Origin: Lepidonotus clava
Lineage: Eukaryota > Annelida > Polychaeta > Phyllodocida > Polynoidae
Length of the DNA: 64,000 nucleotides
Direction of reading: 5' to 3'
NCBI GenBank assembly: GCA_936440205.1
Contig: OW387147.1
Coordinates: 26,127,629-26,191,628 of the forward strand
The position numbers and the translations under genes are program-made. This document shows positions 56,461 through 64,000 of the stretch, piece after piece. Numbering within the stretch: position 1 is the stretch's first letter; every line of letters begins with the position of its first letter. Below the pieces are notes generated by a model that was not told the DNA's origin, ran no database searches, and saw only the letters and a list, made by a program, of their open reading frames with translations.

Positions 56461-59400
56461 CAAATAAAGGATCACAACAGATCTCAACCTACTCTGCTTG
56501 ACCACCTCTCAATCCTCTCATTTCTTAGGACGCAATTAATGGTTGACAGAAAAGCAGACGGCTTTTTCTCAATAACAGTCATGGCATATCTGATTTAATT
56601 GGCGGCAAAAAGAGGGCGCGAAAAACATCAAGCTATGACAGACGGCCTGTAATTGGAGGGTTCTACTTAAGTGCTGTCTGCTGCTGAGAAGTTCCCGCCA
56701 AAATAAGAGCCCTGCAGACGATATTCAAAACATCCACAACAGACATATAAAAATGATGTCAGGTTTGATCAAACTGATAACTCTATCTCTTCAGGAACGT
56801 TCAACCTACACTAACTGATACCACTTTACAAAAAGTACGCTGTATTTTGATAGTTTTGGACAATAAGACCATCCTTCATCAGGTATATCCCAGGGTTGAA
56901 CAAGGGTTGGATAAAATAACCATAATAAGCCATCCTTGTCTCCTAGAGTTGGGATTAATGAAATAGCCAAGAATTATGGCTAATAATTTCTCCATATCCC
57001 CAATTACTGATAAAAACATTATGATTTCTTAAATTTTACCAATTGGCAGATTGACAGGTTTTCAGGTTTACCAGCCAATCAAAATGCTGCATCTTAGGGC
57101 AAATATGGGTTGGACATGATAGGTTGGGCTGATAGGTTTTAACATGCGTTCCTATGGGGAAAAGACATTATTATGTAAACTTGCATATTAAAATTTTAGG
57201 AGCAATTTGTTAACCAAATCACCATGGTTTCTTTTCTTTTACACTACTGTTTTGGGTGATTGAATCAGAAAGAAATTACTATGTAATTTCATAGTAAAGT
57301 CTTGTATTAATGTATACTGGGATCGGCTTATTGATCACCTAAGGCAAGTGAGGTAATCTGTAGGCCGAAATACTGGTTATCCTATCAGGTCAACTATTAG
57401 GTATTTACCCATTTTTTTCATCCCATCAAAATAAATGACATACTATTTCCCATCTGTAAATGTTAGGTTCAAGTGCCTTTGTTAAATGTATATCACATCC
57501 GGGATATGTTCACCAAAATGTATTGGACACTGGTGGCTTTCGGAGGTATGCAATATTTCAGACCTTGAAATATGAGTGTCATGTTAGAAAAGCCGATGTC
57601 AAGAGCTGAATTTGATTTCCATAACACCAGAACCCATAACTAATAGCATTCCAATGGAAACCCTTCTACTCCGGGGCTTCGTCTTTCAATGCTTGAATTT
57701 AGAACAATTTAGATAAAGTAACGATTGGCAGAAAATTAAACATGGACGGGTAATTGTAACGAAGGATGTTTAAGTACCGAAAGCTGATCAATTAGCCTCA
57801 TTTTATTGTATACTTAACCTTGATCTAGGGAGAATAATTGGCCAATCGTTGGTCCCTGGCCGGATCGATTGAACAACCTTCAAACTGTGAGGCTAAATTG
57901 TTCTGTTATTTAAGGCGATGGAGGGCAGTATTAAAGGTGGAGAAGGGGGAGGAGGAGGGAATTGTTAAAATGATGATAACTTTGGGTATAATTTTGACAA
58001 ATAATTTGGGAAGGTTTTACCTGTGATCTGCTCATTGAAAGTAGGATAAGCATGGGTTTTGGCAAGTCCCATGAGGTCTTAGATCTTACAAAAGTAGGAT
58101 AAGCATCTTGATCACACCCTTTTTCAAGATGGCTGACTCTTTTTAAACAGTCTCAATAATTATCACTGCATAAAGACAGGCAAGTCAGGTTTAACTTGCC
58201 TGTTAAATTTGTAGAAAATTAGAACTAGAATCTGTAAGAGGGCCTGTGAAGATCCAGGGAAAACAGATGGACAGATAAAAGCATAGTGGAAAGATGCAAT
58301 AACCGGAAGGATACTTCGGTATGGGGAGAAGGGCAGTTAGCACGAGTTTGCTATTGGCTCTATTGAATTCCTCTCGTAGTAGGATTGGATACAATTTTAC
58401 GATGTTTGCATCGTTTATGATATGCTTCCTTAATTTGACCTAAGTTATGAACTCTATCGTATGAGTAACGAGGGTTATATTGTCTATCATCCCAGAATGC
58501 CAAACATTATACCATCGTTTAATGTTACAAGAGAACAATTGTTAAAAGCGAAACCACAGTGTTATGATATCAAATTACACAATTGATCGTGTTTAATGAC
58601 GAAGGAAATATTGTTCTAATGTTACATAGAAGTCAATTGTGATTACAGACACACACAAAGAGGTCGCTGGAGAAACCGACAGCCTTTCTTGGATGGTCTA
58701 AATATTGCCAATATCGTACTTTATAGGCCTAATACATTATAATACTATTGGAAATTAATAATGTAATGCTTTCTGCAAAACGTACCACGATCTGTGCCGC
58801 AAATACCGATATGAAACCCCAAGCACATCCTAGTGTTAAGGTGGTTTTATGTGAAAAGAAATCTTCAATCCCTGTTAGTACAATGTGTTCATAAGGCACT
58901 TGTAAAAACAAAAGAGGTACCACGCAATTAAGAACAGATAGAAACGCCTATTAGTAAATGAATGGTATTGCTCTCTATTTACTATTCTAAACTCTTAATA
59001 TCGATGGCTTAGCCAAGCATTCCTCGGTGCAAAAGACTAAAGTGCACAGCGCTTCCGACTAAAATGTTTTGTGATTTACTTATTTGTTCCTTGTTTCTCA
59101 CATTCCAGATAGTCCACCATCGAGCATGGATCAGTGGCATACCTTGGGGGCAGAAGCTATTACCTCTAAGTTTTCAGTGGCCTCTAAATCACAGCCAAAG
59201 ATAAGATCATCCAGGGACTACGTGTGGACCGTATGGCCAATTGATGGCTGTTCTTTTAATTTCTTTTCTTTTCTCCCAACATTTCTTTGTAATAGAGATC
59301 TCTGTAGAAGGATTTGATGTTAATACATATGTATATTGTACAAACGTGAAGGAAAGTGGTCCTTTTACATTGAGAAATAAATAACATGAAGTGATTTACT

Positions 59401-61311
59401 CTGATTCATTATGGGCTATTCTATACAATTTCGTATGTCTATTCTCTTTTACAGTCAAACAGTCCGAATTTGCACTCTTATGAAAATAATTTAATGTTAC
59501 GACTGCTATATCATTCAACTCGCTTCTATGAAGATACTCTTACTCAAACATTTCAAAAAGGATTTCCGGACGATAAAGTCTCTTATGTAGCATCAAATCG
59601 GGAATTTATAAAAACGATATAGAATTACAGAGAGCTTTAAGAAATTACTGTCTCCCAGATTGGAGTATTGTAGAAGCCTATTAAATAGCTTCTTCTAAGG
59701 CCTTTCATACATCCGGCTTAATTCCGACATAATTCCCAATCTCAAATTCATTAATCAGATGAGCACTTTCAGTAATAATTATTTTCGCAAAAGACCACCC
59801 CGCAACAACCTGAAGCTAAGATTTCCCATACAAGAAGATTTGTTAATGGGCAGACTCTTTAATGCTTTTGTCATTGCGGATTGAGTTACGACGCAAAATT
59901 CAAATGGACAACTTTTAAGTACATTAAAGAACATCTAAGGTTTTAAAGCCGAGTTAAAACGTGGTACTAATTTACAACAAATATCCATGTTGCATTTGTT
60001 CACAATTTTATCAGCTTCCTTCTCCAGAAGTTTATCCCCTTTATAATCCCGTGGGATATTCTCTCACACTTGCTCCAAATGTCCTTACGTTCTGTAATGT
60101 TCTGCAACGTTATCAAAACGTTCTGCGGAAGCACATTACTTGGCCTGATAGCTTTTGAAAAATTGCCCTTGAAATGAGCTATGTTTGCCCTTGAATAAGA
60201 TGAATGATGAAAGGATTAATGACTGTCCTATAGTTAGGCCTATATCCTACTTGTTGTTACTAAGCTTAAGCATAGGCCCATAATGACTTTTTATCTCCGG
60301 CCTAGAGTACTCTTCGACATGACTGTAATGTTGTTAGTTGACAAACAGCACCCGCATTTCCTCTCCCCGCACCCTCCACAAACCACTTATATTATCATCA
60401 GTACATAGCCTTTCATTGATACTCAGTAAAAGGGGGTTACATATATCCCGTCAAATTCATGAGGATGACCTCACAATGATCCTTCACCATTACCACAAAG
60501 CCTCGACGGTTATCCTATTTTTTGTGACACCCCCATCAAAGGATCTGACTGGACGTCAGGAAATCATCTTTATTAAGGTACCCCCGAATCAACTATGCCC
60601 TATTTACGTCATAAGGGGTGCGTTAAAGTCAACCATAATGAGTGCCATGACTGTGTTAAAGAGATGAGCTATAGAAAGATGACTACACCGTTCCTGTGAT
60701 AAGTGGTGGATCTGAACTATAGGGTATTAATCTACTGTTATTTATAAGCCTCATTCATTAGATTTCTGTCTTCATGGTTCCAGTAAGCTAGCCATAGAAT
60801 GCAGTCTTGCATCTCATCTTGACTGTAAGTCATCATAGAACATAGCTCAGAATTCAAAGACGACAAAGAACACTCGCATGAAAGGATAGTATTATCAATC
60901 AGAATGCATGTGATATACATCACTGAGTTCTCATTGACTTATGTCAGCATTGAGAGATTGTCTTCTCTACTCCAAACAACCTACACTCCTAAGCTTGACC
61001 ACCTATGTGGCTCTGATCACTCGCCCAGATAGAACTTGAGTTCGCTGAGCCCTCACCTCTCGGCCTTGCCTACATTGCTACACTGCTCAATCTGAGGAGC
61101 ACCGGTATACACTGTGTATCTTATTTTCTCGGTTCCTATGACACCATCTCTATGCTCTTCGCCCACAGAGTTTCTCAGAGAGTTGATCTTGACCCCGATC
61201 CCTGCTTCGAACCAAAGCTAGCCAAGTTCGTCACTGTGGTACCAATATTCGTCACAGTGATAATGGTATTTGTCACAGAGGGAACATGTCTGTCAGTGTG
61301 GTAGATTCCTA
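56461..61311. other. No recognisable gene
   Basis: AT-rich sequence. Two direct copies of AAAGTAGGATAAGCAT at about 58038 and 58090. The AACGTT-type motif (TTCTGCAACGTTATCA) near 60096-60120 repeats the one at about 44062-44085. The open frames at 59084-59317 (+) and 60338-60667 (+) show no domain. Confidence 0.4.
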
Positions 61312-61313
61312 TA

Positions 61314-61947
61314 CACTGAAAACACAAAGTTGTCAAAAGTGGTGGCAAAAACGACAACCCAATGTTGTCTGTGTCTTTTATACAAAATTTCTTATTTATT
61401 AATAGTTTCATGTTGTAGATATCATAGTCCATAATAATGGCTTCCTATTATCTTATTACAATTTATTAGGTATGGCCATTACACATAGGAGGCCTATGAG
61501 TTGTATGTTTTTTGACACCATTCACTTACAATACTTTATCATAGACAAAGGCCATGACAACCTTGGGCTGTCGTTTTAGGCACCATTCACTTACAACCCT
61601 AGGGTCGTCAAGCAGCACTTTTGACTCTCATTTTGTTCTGTAACAACCCTATGACAACCCGATTCTCAGTTTTTGCTTCTCTGACAACCTTTTTGGCCAA
61701 AGTTGTCGGGAGAAAATGTCAACCTTTGGGTTGTCATCCAGCCTCAAAATTCATAATGACAACCCTCTGACCACCCCCAAATTGTCAAAGGATTGTCACA
61801 AGGTTGTCACACAGCATCAATGGCCTGAAATGAGCCCTATGACAACCCTATGACAACCCAAAAGTCACCTATGACAACCCAAAAGTCACCTATGACAACC
61901 CTCTGACAACTTTAAAGTGGCTCTCTGATGACTTTGTGTTTTCAGTG
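61314..61947. mobile_element. Non-autonomous TIR transposon, 634 bp, TA duplication
   Basis: The ends are CACTGAAAACACAAAG and its exact complement, flanked by TA (61312-61313 and 61948-61949). The first five bases, CACTG, and the TA duplication are shared with the element at 33635-34885, suggesting a related mobiliser. The interior is packed with GACAACC/TTGTCA motifs, including tandem CTATGACAACCCAAAAGTCA copies at about 61845-61895. No ORF. Confidence 0.88.
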
Positions 61948-62176
61948 TACCTCATGGACTATGCCACCGACATCATATTCTAGACCACCATTGTCTAGTC
62001 CACAGACATTATTCTGTGGTAACGAAGTTTTTCATTTTTACGAAGTTTGTATGGCTACATTGGACTCCTTGTATAACCTATCTTAATACAAACAGCATCT
62101 CCTAAAAGATTTTCATATGCAGTCAAAATCATGATGACGTTTTCTGTAAGCCTTGTGACATCCTGACAACACTTAA

Positions 62177-63296
62177 AGGGGTGCTCCAGTGAAAAAACAT
62201 GTTTTGCACACAGAGAATATGAAATTCCAAAACCAATGGTAAAAATGGAATGCAAATTGGAGCAGCGGTTCAAAAGTTATGGACCAAATTAGCATCTATG
62301 AAGCTGTCCACTGGAGGCAGCCATTTTGTGTCTGTTACCCAGCATGCACTTCACTAGCTTATCCAATTGTACCGGTAGTTCCTGTTTGAGCATATAATAT
62401 TGAAGTGTCATTTATTACTTTGCTGTGTCATATTGAGTGCTGTATACCATATTATCCATTCTGTAATAATCAAAATGGGGCAAACCAGGCATGGTCATAG
62501 ATTTTATACTACACAGAAAACGTAAATATAATGTTGTTTTTCCCAGCAGCCATTTTTAGGATTTGGCATTACCATAGCAACCGGTCATTTAAACATCAGT
62601 AATGCTATCAGAATGCTTAAAACCCTTTATACAAAAATTAGACAATGTTTTCTGGTTGCTTAGCAACCAATTATGATATTTGTTGCTAAGCAACAGGCTG
62701 TTGCTAGGCAGAGCCAATGGTAACTATATTACTTAGAATGAAAACTCTGGGTTGCTAGGCAACCAGTAACAACTGATCAAATCTTAAGCAATGAATTGAT
62801 ACAGTTGTATCTTCTTTTTCATGGTATAAATGTTTTTTAAGCTTTTAAGGTACCTCACAAATAGGTTAATAGGGGCTGTTAGACTTATGGTAGGGTTGTT
62901 ATACAAACTAATCCTGCCATGGCAATTAATTTTTACTAAATTAGATGTAAATCTCTATCAAATCCCTGTTACAAAATGTAACTCAATGTATCTCCACTAA
63001 GGATATGAAGTTTCATGATGTTTTGCCGAAAAACATTTTCACAAAAGCATTCTAAAAATCAATGAAATACTATACCTAAGCCTTCATAAATCTAAACAGG
63101 ATCTGCATTTTGGTTTAATCGTGAAGTGCATGCTGGGAAATCTATTCAAAATGGCCACCACCAGTGGGGAGCTTGGGAGAATCTTATTTCTTCAATAACT
63201 TTGAACCACTTATCTGATTTAATGCTGTTTTGACTGATGACGTCAGAAAGGCAAGATCTATTTATATTTGTTGTAGTGTGTCACTGGTTTTCCCCT
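62177..63296. mobile_element. TTAA-flanked MITE with long imperfect inverted repeats, 1.12 kb
   Basis: The left end AGGGGTGCTCCAGTGA and right end TCACTGGTTTTCCCCT are flanked by TTAA (62173-62176 and 63297-63300). About 170 bp at each end are imperfectly inverted, including the shared CCCAGCATGCACTTCAC (near 62337-62353 and its complement near 63121-63137). TTAA is used by piggyBac and Kolobok groups; AGGGG-type ends fit Kolobok better. The interior has a cluster of X-box-like palindromes. No transposase. Confidence 0.85.
62654..62764. promoter_or_regulatory. Cluster of RFX/X-box-like palindromes inside the MITE
   Basis: GGTTGCTTAGCAACC (62654-62668), TGTTGCTAAGCAACA (62681-62695), GTTGCTAGGCA (62700-62710) and GGTTGCTAGGCAACC (62750-62764); a half site, CCATAGCAACC, lies at about 62572-62582. 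They match or approach the known RFX consensus GTNRCC-N(0-3)-RGYAAC. Binding is inferred. Confidence 0.6.
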
Positions 63297-63300
63297 TTAA

Positions 63301-63638
63301 CCCTTTAGACCCCACAGATTGCATTTATGAACTGCTGTATTTCCCCAGGATTTCCATGGAATTCCCTCCGGAATTCCTTAAATTCTTTATACCTGAAGAT
63401 GTTCAAATGTCTACCCATTCATACCAATTGAACATATAGTTATCTGGTTTTCAGCATTAATTATGAAATTACATCAGCTTTCAAACGATATATCACTTTT
63501 GTATGTTCATTACTCATTGAAATATTCTTATTGGAAATTTTTGGAAAATTTATGGAAAATTTCCGTTTTTCCGGGCGGCTACGGCCGGATTGGGAACAGT
63601 ACCCACGGGCGGCTATGGCCGGATTGGGGTCTAAAGGG
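63301..63638. mobile_element. piggyBac-type MITE, 338 bp
   Basis: 14-bp terminal inverted repeats CCCTTTAGACCCCA with TTAA on both sides (63297-63300 and 63639-63642). The first four bases match the piggyBac end pattern CCYT. Near the right end a roughly 24-bp unit (GGGCGGCTACGGCCGGATTG) is doubled. The left TTAA is shared with the preceding MITE. No ORF of its own. Confidence 0.9.
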
Positions 63639-63859
63639 TTAAGACAGTCCAAACAACACAGATGTTCCATTCTCACTGCACTAATTAGTTAGCCACTCAC
63701 CCATTATGGCCTGATAAATTGCATGAAAAAGTTATTGTCAAAGGGTGAAGAGGTAGAGACCCAGGCACTAGATATGTGAATACAAGTGCGCACTCTATAT
63801 ATATATATTGGTTAACAAAGCTGAAAGTGGTATTATCAGGTTGAGGTTACCACTGAAAA

Positions 63860-63891
63860 ACGGGACGTCCTGTAAAAATAGGACGTCCCGT
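63860..63891. repeat. Perfect 12-bp inverted repeat
   Basis: ACGGGACGTCCT and AGGACGTCCCGT are separated by eight A/T-rich bases. The hairpin is stable and contains two palindromic GACGTC cores. It is too small for an autonomous element; it could be a binding site or a stem-loop in an RNA. Confidence 0.7.
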
Positions 63892-63935
63892 AATAACAGA
63901 CAATTATGAAAAAGTGTATTATCTAATTATTTCAG

Positions 63936-64000
63936 ATGAAATTTGGTCTGCAGGCGGCCTTATGGCAGCAGGCAGTCTCATTGCTGCCACCTGGTGTTAC
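63936..64000 (+). CDS. Possible exon cut by the window end
   Basis: A good acceptor, CTAATTATTTCAG (to 63935), is followed by a GC-rich open stretch that runs to the last base. One frame reads EIWSAGGLMAAGSLIAATWCY from 63938, hydrophobic and small-residue rich, perhaps a membrane segment. Another frame is also open. No family can be named from 21 residues. Confidence 0.3.
   Translation, partial: MKFGLQAALWQQAVSLLPPGV

Overview
The window is eukaryotic and very probably comes from a marine invertebrate. It is AT-rich, mostly intronic or intergenic, and full of small transposons. One short exon of a metazoan class B (secretin-type) neuropeptide receptor is recognisable. No bacterial or organellar signal was seen, and the species cannot be named from the sequence.

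Layout. 1-16627: AT-rich DNA with no recognisable gene, one terminal-inverted-repeat element (3271-4144), a degenerate tRNA-like sequence and a CA microsatellite. 16632-30188: one large (13.56 kb), GC-rich, very young Ty3/gypsy-type LTR retrotransposon on the + strand. It has matching LTRs, a tRNA-Leu primer site, gag, pol, an unusual third ORF with two zinc fingers, an internal TATA promoter before that ORF, and a long 3' part ending in an array of eight hairpins that share one loop sequence. 33385-33498: a receptor exon on the - strand with both splice sites. Beside it (33491-36095) a tandem array repeats the exon's own 3' splice site about 14 times, and two different DNA transposons have landed in it (33635-34885 and 35273-35948). 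36775-37044: a well-formed + strand core promoter (CRE, TATA, initiator) with an ATG and splice donor just downstream.

45-64 kb: AT-rich DNA with a hAT-like MITE (45046-45257), a cluster of ten copies of a 22-bp motif in both orientations (46705-47762), a tRNA-Ala-derived SINE with a clear target duplication (48738-48925), a second SINE-like sequence, a LINE 3' end with a poly(A) tail (- strand, 55680 to about 56460), and a group of three MITEs at 61314-63638. Two of these MITEs abut and share one TTAA. The window may end inside the start of another + strand exon (63936-64000).

How it fits together. The receptor gene runs right to left. If it continues below 33385, the LTR element sits in antisense orientation in one of its introns. 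Candidates for undescribed biology are the retroelement's zinc-finger ORF with its own promoter, the covarying hairpin array, and the minisatellite that multiplies a complete 3' splice site next to a real exon.
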